The translations under genes were made by a program, and so were the position numbers. A stretch of DNA of 64,000 nt from Megaleporinus macrocephalus (lineage: Eukaryota; Chordata; Actinopteri; Characiformes; Anostomidae): contig CM038720.1 of the NCBI GenBank assembly GCA_021613375.1, positions 19,491,215-19,555,214 of the forward strand, read 5' to 3'. The stretch's first letter is position 1, and each line of letters opens with the position of its first letter. The notes beneath the pieces are model-generated. The model was given only the letters and a program-made list of their open reading frames with translations. It was not told the origin of the DNA and made no database searches. This document shows positions 1 through 12,847 of the stretch, in pieces.

Positions 1-1317
1 GTTTGATGTTCTCCTCTCTCTCTAAGTGCTTTAAGTGCTGTTTGGTGGTGGTTTTGGTGGTCTTGCTTGATTATTAGGATTTTCTTTCTGCATAGTGTCT
101 GGAAATTCTCACATATTTTCCTCTGGTTTTCTTCTATGAAGTTAGTTTTAAGCCATAATGTGTTGTTTTGATAAATTGTGATTTAAAGGCATACATCAGC
201 TTTTAATGAGTAATGAATGAGTTAAATGAGTAATATTGGAGTCTTGGGTCATTCAGGTTCATTTTCAGATTTGCATTTTGTCTACATGTTTTTACCTTTT
301 ATTCATTCAGATCAGCTTGTACAAGTTTGTGGTTCAGTTTTCTACATGCAAATGTTTGGCAATTTTGTTGCACAGTTCCCAAAATCACAATCATACAGTG
401 TGTCATAAAATCTGCATCTTACTTGTAAACCTTAAATTGTAGATCTATTACATTTTGTGAATGTTAAAGTAAAAAGAAAAATTGTAACTATTCCCATGAT
501 CATTGCAAAACATTAATTTGCAGTCACACTCATGTCACAAATGCTGTCATTTCCTTATGTATGAGTTTTGACAGTTTTATTGCACCTCTCTCTAAATTGT
601 GAACGTACTGCCCAGAGAAGAGTGTCAAGCTGGCAGATATGGTCACATCTGGCTTATGATGGCTTGATACTCTTAAGAGCAAAAGACCCTGTTTTTACAG
701 ACTGGTTTGTGGTTAAACCTCATTAAAGGATTCGTCATGAGCTGTTAGACATGGCTGTACATTTCATAAGGCAACTTAAATTTGAATTAGAAGCTACCTT
801 GAAATTGACCTTTGCTTCAGTGGTTTCATCTCGACCGTTTTTAACTTGGTGGTTTTCAGGGCATTTCCTGTTAAGTGCATTCTTGTCGCTTATTAAAATA
901 ATGAAAAAGGTAAATCTGAGACAGTGAGGGTCTGTGTCCCGTCCTGTCACGGTGGAAAGTCTTGCCCCCACCTACACGGAATGAGTGGGTTTTTGTTGGT
1001 TGGTTGAGACCATTATAGCAGGTTATGATTTAAAAGGTGACATATTATGCCCCTTTTCCACAAGGTTCACTAGGGTCCCTTGGGATCTGAATGAAATGTA
1101 TGTGATGTGCTTTAGTCAAAATAGCAAGGATGAAGCAGCACAGCTCCTTTTTTCCTCTGAGATTCCGTTCCTTTAAATGATAATAAGCCAATGCTGACCC
1201 CGTCCACCTCTTCTACTGGGTGTGACCCAAGGCCAGCACCATTCTCTCATTTTACTCTTTCCTTTGTTCACCTGTTGATGCAACAGATGTGTTAAAGGGC
1301 AAGAACTTTTCAGAACT
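1..1317. other. No gene recognised
   Basis: AT-rich sequence with several short open frames that lack codon bias, splice context or similarity I can recognise. Nothing else is supported. Confidence 0.5.
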
Positions 1318-1885
1318 TTATGTCTCTGCTAATATACTACCTACATTGTTAGCATTAGCTAGTGCTAAACACCAATAACTATCTAGAACATTACATCTCC
1401 ATTAATATATTACCTCAGCCTTTCATCGAGAACTGTGTATAACATTACACCTTCAATAATATACTACCCCAGCTGTTAGCGTTAGCTAGTGCTAAATGCC
1501 AATTACATTTTAGAACTTTACATTTTTTATATTACCTCAGTTATTAGCGTTAGCTAGTGCTAAATTTGAAGAACTATCAAGAACCTTGCACCTCCATATA
1601 TTACATCAGCTTGCGTTAGCTAATGCTAAACGTCTAAAAGAATGTAAAACATTACACCTTCAATACTACCTCAGTCATTAGCTAGTGCTAAACACCAACA
1701 TTTATCCAAAGCATTACATCTCCATGAATATATATTACCTCAGTTATTAGCATTAGCTAGTGCTAAACACGAAGAACTATCTAGAACATTGCACCTCAGT
1801 TAATATATTATCTCAGCTGTTAGTGTTGGCTAGCACTAAACACCAAGAACGTTTCAGAACATTACATCTTTGTTAATACTGGAGC
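1318..1885. repeat. Degenerate tandem array, ~60-80 bp unit, palindromic core
   Basis: About seven or eight diverged copies. Each contains a near-palindromic core TTAGCATTAGCTAGTGCTAA, then CACCAAGAACTATCTAGAAC-like sequence, then ACATTACATCTCC and an AATATATTACCTCAG stretch. Unit lengths vary because of small deletions. Confidence 0.8.
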
Positions 1886-2900
1886 AATTTGCAACTGACC
1901 ATGCTGCCCCTGAGGAGATTGCAAGTGTGACCATGCGATGGGCTATGCATGAAGGCACATAGTTAAATCTGTGGATGTGTTTTGTGTGGTAACTTGTGGC
2001 TGGTGGTGGAATATAGTTGCAATAGATTAACTCGTGTTAGCCACATGTAGATAGATTAATAAAGCACCTTGTCTGAACTTGCAGTGTATTTAACCTACCT
2101 GAGTGCAGGTCTCTCACTGTCTCTCACTGATACTGCATCAGAACTCTACAACACATGACACGATATTCACTTTTTGTCTTGACCCTGTGTAATGTTTCAT
2201 GTTGCCAATAGACGACACATTTTTCTTCCCACCTTTTAAACGCAGGGGAAAAACTGCTGAATCAATTAGTAGCGTGGGTGGTGATTATTCCCAGCTGTGA
2301 GCAATGTATTAACCTTACCTTGACCTTAAATAAAAACAGTTTTTTGAAACAAACCTCTGTAACAGAATAGTTGTTTCCATCTAGGAACCTAAAAAGTAAT
2401 AAAATGGTTTGGCGTGGTACGAGAAACTCTTGTAAAATACAGAAAGCAGTGATTCATAAATTATGTTTTTTCTATATTTGATGTTCAGTTACTCAAGAAC
2501 GTGTACATAAGTAAAATTTTAATAGACTTGTATTTGTATTTTTAAATGCTCAAATATGATTTTAGTTACACTTTATTTAGTTATTAATTCTGTTTTGTTG
2601 TCGACAACAAATGTACTGATTTGTGATTGGTCACATCTCTTAGCAATTTATTTTTACCAAAATTATAAAATAACAAAAACATAAGCTATACAAACTTCAG
2701 TTCCTGTGCTGATATATGCTTCACAGCAGTCCTATACTCAGTACTTAAGTAGTTGTTTAATACTTTTGTATTTTTACACAAGGCGCTTAATATGAAGGCA
2801 CTTTTAGTTTTACTCATGTTAGTAATGTACCTAGGTATCAAAAGTACTGATTCAGGCTACTCTACTCAACGCTTATTACATCACAATTCCTTTAAATAGA
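1886..2900. other. No gene recognised
   Basis: AT-rich non-coding sequence. No exon-like segment, RNA gene or clear element was found. Confidence 0.5.
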
Positions 2901-2904
2901 ACTT

Positions 2905-3900
2905 AAAATGTTTCAGGACTGAAGATGCGCAACCGTATAGGCCAATTAAAGTCTGTACTAGTGCGAGTGTAGCAGTTCTGAAAACTTCCTCTGCATGGCC
3001 ACACCTCTGTTCTAAGGATAGTTGTCCTGGTGACCTCACATAGTTTGACCACCCTACGGTCTCTCAGCTGAAGAAGTTTTAGAATGGTAGCATACCTGCC
3101 CAGACAGCAAGTGAGAAAGCGCAAGGTCACAATAGAGCCCAGGGTAACTTCCAAGCAAATAAAGTCCTTTCTCACAGTGGCTATTGTTCATGAGCCCACT
3201 ACCAAGGAAACACTGAACAACAATGATGTGCATAGCAGTACTACATGGTGAAAGTCACTACTTTCAGAAAAGAACATTAATGCCCATCTGCTGTTTGTTG
3301 AAGAAAACAGAGACAAATCAGAATGCTGTTGGACTTTTTTTGTGCACAGATGAGATCAAAACAGAACTTTTTGTTTAAATAAAATGCATAATGTCTGGAG
3401 AAGAGGAAACACTGCATTCTAGCATGAGAACTTTATCCCATATGTGAAACATGGTGGTGGAGGTATCATGGTTGGACCTGTTTTGCTGCATGATGGAACG
3501 ATGAATTCTAAAGGAAAAAATGTTATGACATCTGTATGTGAACTGGATCTCAGGTAAACGGGGGCCATACAGCAAGACAACACCCATAAGCACACAAGTT
3601 CAAGTGCACTCTTCTACCTTCTTAAGAACAGTTAAAGAAGACTAAAGTTAATGTTTTGGAATAGTCAGAAAGTGTTGACTATAGTGCTATAAAAATGTTG
3701 TAGCAAGCAGTCATTGTAAGAAAACCCACCAACATCAGGAAATGAAACTAAAATTCTTCCAAGCTCATGTGCACAACTGACCAACAGTTACTGGAAACGT
3801 ATAGTTAAATTCTGAAAACAAGAGTTTGCATGCGTTTGCCACTCACAGATATGAATTTTTGGATAATTGAGCTACTGAGCGAGTAATATTTTTGTCTCAT
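2905..3900 (+). mobile_element. Decayed Tc1/mariner-like transposon
   Basis: On the + strand the sequence resembles a Tc1-like element broken by many stops and indels. Recognisable pieces are GTGCACAGATGAGATCAAAA (catalytic-domain region), the GTGAAACATGGTGGTGGAGG segment encoding the VKHGGGGIM core, and ATACAGCAAGACAACACCC, the relic of the QQDN-PKH catalytic block. No intact transposase remains and the ends are uncertain. Confidence 0.7.
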
Positions 3901-5429
3901 TTGTTTAATTGGGTTCTCTTTAGCTACTTTTAGGACTTTAGGCCATATTTATGCAGAGATTTGCAGAAAATTCCAAATGGTCCTTAAACCTTTAAGCACC
4001 ACTGAATGTGCTATTGCCTTGAAAAAGCATGTGTTTATTTTTGTGCAAGGAAAGTGGTGTCATGACTGCTGATTCACTCTTGCCGATTTACTGTCTTTCA
4101 GGGTAAGTTTTGGAAAAACGAGCCTTTTCCGTATTGTAGAGAGGCAGTTTACAGACAATAAATGGCCTTGACAACAAAGAGAGTTCATTTATCTTAATGT
4201 TTAATGTCGTTTCGCACTTCTACATTTTCATGCTAAAGCGGGAAGCATTATCTGTGTACTGGAAGAGGTGCATTCACTAAACAGTTGCATGCTGAATAGA
4301 AAACATTTTATTTCTCAGATGGAAAAAGACAATGTTTGTGTGCTGCTTTGTGAAGTTTCCTATGTCTCGGTTTCGATTCCTCGCTATCTTTCAGTGTTTT
4401 TCACTCTATCTGGCCATCGAAGCTAACCTCTCAAATCTTCCGAAGTGGGCGAGCAACTGTAGCGACGATGGGATTGTGTCAAGACCCCACTGCTAGTTAG
4501 CTTGTCTCAAACTCCCGCCTCCTATTTACATGCGGCTTCATGGACGTCACATAACCACAGCCACACTTGGACTTCCTCTGTTATAAATGTTGTCTTTCTT
4601 CTTCAGCGTGCTAAAGACTCTGAGACTCTGCAGAAGGGCAGAGGACCCTTCCAGTAGGTTGAATCATCAGTGCTAAATCAGCTTCATTTGGGCTCTGTTG
4701 GGGAAGTGTGGGCCCTGCAGAAGTTCATTGCCCCTGGAAAGTTAGCTATTTTTACATTTTACACTATAATATAACAGATCTATAAAAGCTCTGCTCTTTA
4801 GCTTCATATGCAAAACCTGAAGCAGGAAACCTATGAGTGATGCTAGACTCTGTGCTTTGTTTTAATTCCACATGTAAACAAAGTCATTAAAATAGTCAGA
4901 GTGATGTGAAGAAAAACTTATTTTTGCTTTTGGCACAGGAGTTGATTACTGTCATGGTCTTTTTACTAGAGAAAACAATCCATAATTTCTGAGAACAGCA
5001 GCACAGATCACAGCATCACCAGAACTGAGACTCATATCATCTTGTTTAGAACCTGCACTGAAAGCCTGAATCATTTGGAATAGATTGAGAAGTTATGCTC
5101 TTAGTTTTTAAAGCTCTACGTGACTTGTACAGAACCTAAATGTCTGTCTGTTCATAATCTTAGATCTGTAGATCTGCAGATCTGCAAATACTGGCTGTCT
5201 GCCAACACCTTCCAGAAAATATAGAAAATCTGGAATTACCTAATTGACCTGTATTAGATAGTCAAGCACCCTGCTCACTTTTGATATACAATAGAAAACA
5301 TATCTTTAAATTAGCATTATTAGCGTTTTATTTGATCTGTGCCATTGTCATATGATTTTAAATTAATAACGTTAAAATTTTAAATCAATATTCATAGTTC
5401 CTATTTATAGTTACTCCCACTGCCATCTC
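3901..5429. other. No gene recognised
   Basis: Non-coding sequence with scattered short repeats. No convincing exon was seen on either strand. Confidence 0.5.

Positions 5430-5523
<94 letters not shown>
5430..5523. repeat. (GT)n-(AT)n compound microsatellite
   Basis: A short AT start, about 13 GT units and then about 31 AT units. It generates meaningless Tyr-Ile and Thr-His frames on the minus strand. Confidence 0.97.
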
Positions 5524-5526
<3 letters not shown>

Positions 5527-5529
5527 TCT

Positions 5530-6125
5530 GCAAGATTTTTAAAACATTTATTCAGATGTCCACCATTTGAAAACATTGATGAAGAATGATGTTCATGAAA
5601 GGACACCATGAAGAAGCCGTGGCTAAAACATTGTGGCCTATCGCAAGTTTGCCCAAGACTACTCTAAAGGCCCACAGTGCTTCTAGGAAAAAGTTCTGTG
5701 GACAGCTTAAATGCACAAAGCTATGTTCAGAGGAAAGATACTGAACACCACCACCAAACTCTTGTGCTGACTGTGAAGCATGGTGGAGGGATCATGATGG
5801 CTTGGGGCTACTGTGATGCCTTGGGGTCTGGATGCCTGCAATCACTGACAATCAATTCAAAGATGCATCAAAACATTTACAGTAGAATGTACGCGCAGCA
5901 GTCCATGACATCAGGCTGAAGAGACGCTGGGTGTTAAAATTTTTTCGGAATGGCCAAGTCAGAGTCTTGACCTTTGCCCTGTTAAGATGCTGATCTGAAG
6001 AGGGTTGTGCAACCAAGATATCCCAGTAATACAGGTGAACTAAAAGCATTTGCTGGAAGTAATGGTCCAAAATTTCTCCTCAACAATCTTATTTGCAGCT
6101 ACAGGTAACATTTGGTGGAGGTGGT
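5530..6125 (+). mobile_element. Decayed Tc1/mariner-like transposon
   Basis: Contains the relic frame VKHGGGIMMAWGYCDALGSG, matching the Tc1 block normally read as HGGGSIMVWGC, and the upstream GTTCTGTGGACAGC that encodes the first catalytic region. It is frameshifted and lacks an intact second catalytic block. It starts next to the AT microsatellite, a common insertion context for TA-targeting elements. Confidence 0.75.
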
Positions 6126-7512
6126 GCTGCTTAAGTTTTTAAATTTAAGGGTTCTCTTAACTTTTTTTTAGCTTGCACTGTGGATATCACACAATGCGCT
6201 CAACAAAAGACACAAAAAGTACAACTGTTTGTAATTGTGATAATTTATGCATTGTGATATAGTTTCCCAGCATCTCTGCTCTGTTGGGGTGGTATTAGTA
6301 TTATTAGTAACGATCACTGTTTTAAGAGAGTCACCTTTAACCAGTTCTAAAAGAGAGCGCAGAGACAGTGGTGTAAGTGGGAGGATCTCATAAATAGCAC
6401 ATTTGAGTGAACCAGAGAGGAAGTGGACTTACTCACTGCAAACCACTCTGTTTTTGAGTACGCGCTCAGACTACTTCAGATGGTCTCAATGGGTAAGACC
6501 CTGTTTTATTTATTTATTTATTTCTCCGACATGTACCAGATAAGATTGCAGTATTCCCGAGGCCTGCTGGCCTGTTTCTGTTGGGGTTAGGGTTATGCTG
6601 GTCTCTTATGTTTGTGGGAACTGAAAGGGTTTTGCTGTTTCTCTGTGCTTGTGCCAAGTGCAAAAGAGAAAGTATGCAGGGCTGGTACTTTTCATCCGGG
6701 GATTTTAAAGAACGTTAGTCAGAATTCCTGTTTCTGCCTAAAAGAAATTTGAGGGCAGCATCATAAGATGGGTCTTGAGCCTTACTGCCTAGTCAGCTGT
6801 ACTTGGCTGCCACTTATGGAATGGGAAGTGAGAGAAACTGTTCACTGTGCCTGTAGGGGAAAACCATGTTGGATTGGAAAGTCCAGGAAATTTGCCATAC
6901 TTGGGCTAGTGCTGATATTCTGACCATCATCTTAGATTTAAAGTAAAGGCTTCCTGAAAACTGAAAATGTAAACAATTGTCCAGTTAATGCAATTGTAAT
7001 CATCATGTTTGTTGTCTGAACTTTGCTTTTCTGGTGACTAATAAAGCTATATAGTCACTTTCTTGGATTTGCGTTAGCTTCAGAGCTCCACTGCAGATCT
7101 AAAGAGGAAACTTTAGTCATTTAACATGGTGTGTACTTATACACTGTAAATGTATACAGAATGCTGTTTTTCAGGAACCCACCAATGCTTATTCATGACC
7201 CAGGGACCCTACATCTGTTTGTTTTTTCTAATAAGGTTAATCTTGTTCTTGCAAGTAAACAGTAAACATGTGCTAAGTGAAGCTTTTAAATAACATTCCA
7301 ATTAACAGTAAACAAGCAACATATTTCACCATATTGTTTTCTTCTCCATGTAAACTGGCAATCCTAATCTTGAGAAGCGCTTCCATAAGCATTCCCCTGA
7401 ACCACCACAAGGCTGACGTCTCTGCTCCGCCTACACAGAACAGTTTCAGAGTCAGAGAAACTTACCAAGCTAAAGCATAAACAAAAGCTAGCAAGCTTGT
7501 CTCTAGCTGTCA
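6126..7512. other. No gene recognised
   Basis: Non-coding sequence with a short TTTA tract near 6507. No exon, RNA gene or named element was identified. Confidence 0.5.
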
Positions 7513-9735
7513 CCTGTTCATTCCTTTATCCATAAACCAACACTGTTCCTTCATCCATTCATTCCTTTATCCATACACCAACACTGTTCCTTCATTCATT
7601 TATAACTTTATCCATAAACCAACACTGTTCCTTCATCCATTCATAACTTTATCCATAAACCAACACTGTTCCTTCTTCCATTTATAACTTTATCCATAAA
7701 CCAACACTGTTCCTTCTTCCATTCATAACTTTATCCATAAACCAACACTGTTCCTTCATCCATTCATAACTTTATCCTGAACTGATGAAGAAACACTGTT
7801 CCTTCATCAGTTCATAACTTTATCCATAAACAAACACTGTTCCTTCATCCATTCATAACTTTATTCATACACCAACTGTTCCTTCATCCATTCATAACTT
7901 TATCCATAAACCAACACTGTTCCTTCTTCCATTTATAACTTTATCCATAAACAAACACTGTTCCTTCATCCATTCATAACTTTATCCATACACCAACTGT
8001 TCCATTATCCATTCATAACTTTATCCATACACCAACACTGTTTCTTCATGCATTCATAACTTTATCCATACACCAATACTGTTCCTTCATCCATTCATAA
8101 CTTTATCCATACACCAACACTGTTTCTTCATGCATTCATAACTTTATCCATACACCAATACTGTTCCTTCATCCATTCATAACTTTATCCATACACCAAC
8201 ACTGTTTCTTCATGCATTCATAACTTTATCCATACACCAATACTGTTCCTTCATCCATTCGTAACTTTATCCATACACCAACACTGTTTCTTCATGCATT
8301 CATAACTTTATCCATACACCAATACTGTTCCTTCATCCATTCATAACTTTATCCATACACCAATACTGTTCCTTCATCCATTCATAACTTTATCCATACA
8401 CCAACTGTTCCTTCATCCATTCATAACTTTATCCATAAACCAACACTGTTTCTTCATGCATTCATAACTTTATCCATACACCAACTGTTCCTTCATCCAT
8501 TCATTCCTTTATCCATACACCAACACTGTTTCTTCATGCATTCATAACTTTATCCATACACCAATACTGTTCCTTCATCCATTCATAACTTTATCCATAC
8601 ACCAACACTTCCTTCATCAGTTCATTCCTTTATCCATACACCAACACTGTTCCTTCATCCATTTATAACTTTATCCATACACCAACTGTTCCTTCATCCA
8701 TTCATAACTTTATCCATACACCAACACTGTCTCTTTATCCATTCATAACTTTATCCATACACAAATACTGTTCCTTCATCAGTTCATTCCTTTATCCATA
8801 CACCAACACTGTTCTTTCATTAGTTCATTCCTTTATCCATAAACTAACACTGTTCCTTCATCAGTTCATTCCTTTATCTATACACCAACACTGTTCCTTC
8901 ATCAGTTAATTCCTTTACCCATACACTAACACTGTTCCTTCATCCATTCATTATTTTATCCATACACAAACACTGTTCCTTCATCCATTCATTATTTTAT
9001 CCGTACACCAACACTGTTCCTTCATCCATTCATAACTTTATCCATAAACAAACACTTCCTTCATTCATTCATAACTTTATCCATACACCAACTGTTCCTT
9101 CATCCATTCATAACTGTATCCATACACCAACACTGTTTCTTCATGCATTCATAACTTTATCCATACACCAATACTGTTCCTTCATCCATTCATAACTGTA
9201 CCCATACACCAACACTGTTCCTTCATCAGTTCATAACTTTATCCATACACCAACACTGTTCCTTCATCCATTCATAACTTTATCCATACACCAACTGTTC
9301 CTTCATCCATTCATTACTTTGTCCATACACCAACACTGTTTCTTTATCCATTCATAACTTTATCCATACACCAATACTGTTCCTTCATCAGTTCATTTCT
9401 TTATCCATACACCAACACTGTTCCTTCATCAGTTCATTCCTTTATTCATAAACTAACACTGTTCCTTCATCAGTTCATTCCTTTATCTATACACCAACAC
9501 TGTTCCTTCATCAGTTCATTCCTTTATCCATACACCAACACTGTTCCTTCATCAGTTCATTCCTTTATTCATAAACTAACACTGTTCCTTCATCAGTTCA
9601 TTCCTTTATCTATACACCAACACTGTTCCTTCATCAGTTCATTCCTTTATCCATACACCAACACTGTTCCTTCATCCATTCATTATTTTATCCATAAACC
9701 AACACTGTTCCTTCATCCATTCATAAATTTCTTCA
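7513..9735. repeat. Large minisatellite, 41-bp unit with higher-order structure
   Basis: Roughly 54 tandem units of the type CATTCATAACTTTATCCATA-CACCAACACTGTTCCTTCATC. Variants are a 39-bp form lacking AC (CCAACTGTT), an AGTTCATTCC form and a TTTCTTCATGC form. Some variants recur at fixed multiples of the unit: 82 bp around 8041-8340 and 123 bp around 9417-9661. The unit length is not a multiple of three and stops occur in all frames, so it is non-coding. Confidence 0.97.
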
Positions 9736-10559
9736 TAAATTTCATTCATAAATTTTTGTTTGTTTATTCTTTCTTTGGTTGCTTCGTCCGTCCATTTGTG
9801 CATTCTGTTGCAGCGGTTTATTTTTTTATCTGTCTATATCCATCTATCTGCATTACTTTTAGTCCATTGCCTTAATAGTTCTCTCCATTTGTTTATCAGT
9901 CTGAAGATCTTCACATCTCTCAGCTCTGTGTTGCTTCATTTGTCTGTAGGGTCTATTTCCCTGAGCATTGCTTCATTCGTACACCCATCTACATGTTGGT
10001 TTGCCGTTACCTTGCGTGTTGATTCATCTATTTGTTTATTGGGCTGACTATCTATCTGCCTGTCTGTTTTGCGTATTACTTCATCTGTGCGCTTGTTCAT
10101 CCGTCTACCTGTCTACATGTTAGTTTTTTATGGAGGGTCACGAATTCTTGGAGTGTTGAACACAGAGCCACGCCCACTCAGGTCTCAGTCTGTCTAGTGA
10201 GTTTTATTATATTTATATTTAATATTTTTCACTATAGCTTTGCTGCATTTTTTGATTTTATATTGTTGATACATTGCACAAATGTTGTATATTAGATTTT
10301 TGCCTTTCTTGACACAATTTGGGAATATATTTTTAGGATTGTGTGTAAATTCCATGTTGAATGGACCAAAAAGAAATGTAAAAATGTAATTCCATTACAA
10401 GTTCAGATTATTTTCCTTCTCCTGTTAAGCCACTATTTTAAAGATATGTTCCACCATCAGTGACAATATAAGAAATCAATTGAGACCTCTTTTCCGATCT
10501 TAATCTAGAAAGCTTTGGTTTTGCAAAGGTACACATCTGGTGTCTGGACATTGGGTACA
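9736..10559. other. No gene recognised; T-rich flank of the minisatellite
   Basis: Degenerate TCCATC/TGTCTG-rich sequence continues for about 400 bp after the array and may be decayed repeat. No gene is supported. Confidence 0.45.
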
Positions 10560-10883
10560 TGCCCCGCCAACCCACTGTGAAAGCTAATGGCGGTGAGGTG
10601 GAAAGTCCCTCTCCTCACCCGTGAGCTCATTCTCTGAGTGCGAGACCCAGCCAATCAGCTTAGCCACGCCAGCCAACAGGAAGTCACACTCTGACACAGA
10701 CAGTCCATGTTCATGTTGTGGCCATCGGGAGGAAGTGACTTGTCACTATATGCAAACTTTAGATCATAGACTGGCTCCGTCCGGCTCCTCCACTCTATCA
10801 GTCTCCGAAGCCTGGTGTCATCGGACAACTTTGTGATCATGTGTTCGACTTCAGCTCGATAACATGGTGACAGTCACGTCTCC
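10560..10883 (+). promoter_or_regulatory. Possible sh3bp2 promoter region
   Basis: This stretch is less AT-rich than its surroundings and contains CCAATCAG (10651-10658), an ETS-like GGAGGAAGTG and an octamer-like ATGCAAAC. It sits directly before the candidate first exon ending at 10966. ETS sites would suit a gene active in blood cells. No TATA box is evident, and the assignment rests on motif clustering alone. Confidence 0.25.
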
Positions 10884-10966
10884 ATGGCTCTGTCAGTGAA
10901 AAAGAAGTTTTCGTCTGTACATCCACATCAGTCTGTGAAAATGTGTCTGACAGACCGGAATATCAT
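10884..10966 (+). CDS. Candidate upstream first exon of sh3bp2 (alternative N-terminus)
   Basis: Coding exon 1 of sh3bp2 has a splice acceptor, so a first exon must lie upstream. Here an ATG opens 27 codons (MALSVKKKFSSVHPHQSVKM, then CLTDRNI) and ends in AT followed by a consensus donor GTAAGT at 10967. The phase (2) matches the acceptor at 21103: the join reads I-N-M-A-A-A in frame. Just upstream are a CCAATCAG box (10651) and an ETS-like AGGAAGTG (about 10731) in a locally less AT-rich stretch. I have no homology for the peptide, and a phase match has about a one-in-three chance. The exon could also be untranslated. Confidence 0.3.
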
Positions 10967-11739
10967 GTAAGTACACTTCGCTGTTTGACCTTTAGCATTG
11001 CCTGGACAGCAGATAGAAGTGAAACTGAACGTTCACAAGTCGTGCAACCTTCAACCGTTGCCTTGAACTGTTGCTTCTTAGACAACTCTCTGTGGTCCAA
11101 GGCACATGTAAGTGTGATAATCGCTTCCTTTATGCGTTCTCGAGTACAGGTTTAACCTGCTAGGATGCTGAACCCTTTACATCTAGCTAGGCCTAAACCT
11201 CAAGTGCCACATTTCACTCTGACTGCATGGTTCTTAATGTGGTCGAGACATCTGATAACAGATTATTAACAATTGATCCAGAGCTGCGTGCAAGTGGTGA
11301 TTGTGTGGCTGTGGGCAGGTGTCCCACAGCATGCGAAACAACTGCCCACACTATCTCAACAGCCTGGTTATGAGAACAGCTCCCAGTTAAGTCAGTTTTC
11401 TCAAATTGACTCATGTTGCAGCCAGGTGTGCTGGTGGCTTGTATCTTACAGAGCACCTTGTATGTTCCTCCTGCACATTTTTTTTGTAGTTGTAAAAATA
11501 GTTTCCTGTTTTGAGCAGCATGCCCATATTTGTAAAGAGGAAATGATGCAGGGGAAATCCATGGAGACCGCTAAAGCGGAATGACTGCATGCAACTTCTT
11601 GGTATACTCTTAGCTTTATGTTCATTCAGAATTAGAACGTGGAAATGTATGTTTGTTCCAAAGGGGAACAACAGATACTTGCGCTTGTCTGGGGCTTTAC
11701 TAGAAACTTCTAAAGTATTGTGCAAAAGTGTATTAAATT

Positions 11740-11960
11740 AAAAAAGGATTAAAAGCTATAAAACTAACAACAACGTGGACAACCTGGTAGTCTACCAAAA
11801 CTTTCCGTCTCAGAAACATCAAGCGCCTCTCTTGCTTCAGATCTGAAAACATCTACAGGTGTGGATGGGTTTGACAGGATCTGTAGCAGTTCAAAAAGCT
11901 CCTCACTGACTGTGTTCGTGTGCAGAGATTTTTGCCAGTCTAATTGAATTTGTGATTATA
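11740..11960 (+). repeat. Dispersed repeat, family C copy 1
   Basis: Shares CTTGCTTCAGATCTGAAAAC and GCAGTTCAAAAAGCTCCTC with copies near 24900-25060 and 58960-59080. Other sequence between 10,967 and 12,450 shows nothing gene-like. Confidence 0.6.
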
Positions 11961-12449
11961 TGTACTCTACTCAACAATCTGATGGTGCCAGCTAGTGTAG
12001 ACATTACAGTCAGCGTAAGACGAGCAGCAGGTTGACTTACCTGAGCTTTCAGTTGGCATACAAGTGTATTTAATTGCTTTTATATTAGGAAGGACTTAGA
12101 AAAATGTACTTCACATGCAGGACAAGATCTCATATGGATCCACAGTATCATAAAGCAGAAAAGTGAACAGATCTTTTAGCTTTGTAATACTTCCATCTGT
12201 GTTTAATTTGCTCTTAATTCTTAGAGCTCAGAGGAACTGAAAGTGCGTCTTCTGAAAAGAATGGAAGCTGTGATAAAGATTAAGGGTGAACATACTATAC
12301 ATTAAAACATCTGATATTAGATTTAGTCGCTCGGTTTGTGTTTGTGTGCCTTCCAGTAACCCTTATTCAGTCAGTTTGTGACCATGCAGTGTCCACATTG
12401 GCGTCCATAATGTGTTGATAATAGACCCATATGCATAAAGTATATTAAT

Positions 12450-12840
12450 AAACTGCGGCCATGTGGTCAGAAACTGACCAGTGAATTTGGTCAGTGATGC
12501 TAGTATTTAAATTGTATATCCTCGCTGTCCAATGAAAAACATGCCTCCATTTTTGTCGATTTTAAGTTTTCTACATCATTTGAACACACCAATGGCTGTT
12601 TACATTGTGTGAAAAATGTATGACTAAAAGACCAAAAAAAGTGCTCCAAAATAGCTTGGAAAAAAATCTTGTTCCATTTCCTTGCATTAAAAGTAATATA
12701 TGTTTTTGATCTCTCCTGTAAAGTTGCAATTTTGGAGATGCGACGATATATGGTGGCTAAAATAATCATGCAAACTGTTAGCTGGTTGCAGCAGCGAGCA
12801 TCACTAAGTCATTTGGCTACTGAGAGTTCTACTTCCCAAT
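12450..12840 (+). repeat. Dispersed repeat, family B copy 1
   Basis: Carries TTTACATTGTGTGAAAAATG, GTGCTCCAAAATAGCTTGG and CTCTCCTGTAAAGTTGC in an order shared with copies at about 14,250-15,120, 18,895-18,990, 28,625-28,800 and 30,150-30,430. Probably an old non-autonomous element; its ends were not resolved. Confidence 0.6.
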
Positions 12841-12847
12841 CCCATCG

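Noticed and set aside
5385..5609. Tyr-Ile repeat protein on the minus strand
   Set aside because: Pure translation of the AT/GT microsatellite. The same applies to the Val-Cys and Thr-His frames near 29,581-30,021.
7513..9735. CRISPR-like array or repetitive coding sequence
   Set aside because: The units are directly adjacent without unique spacers, the genome is vertebrate, and 41 bp is not a multiple of three, with stops in all frames.
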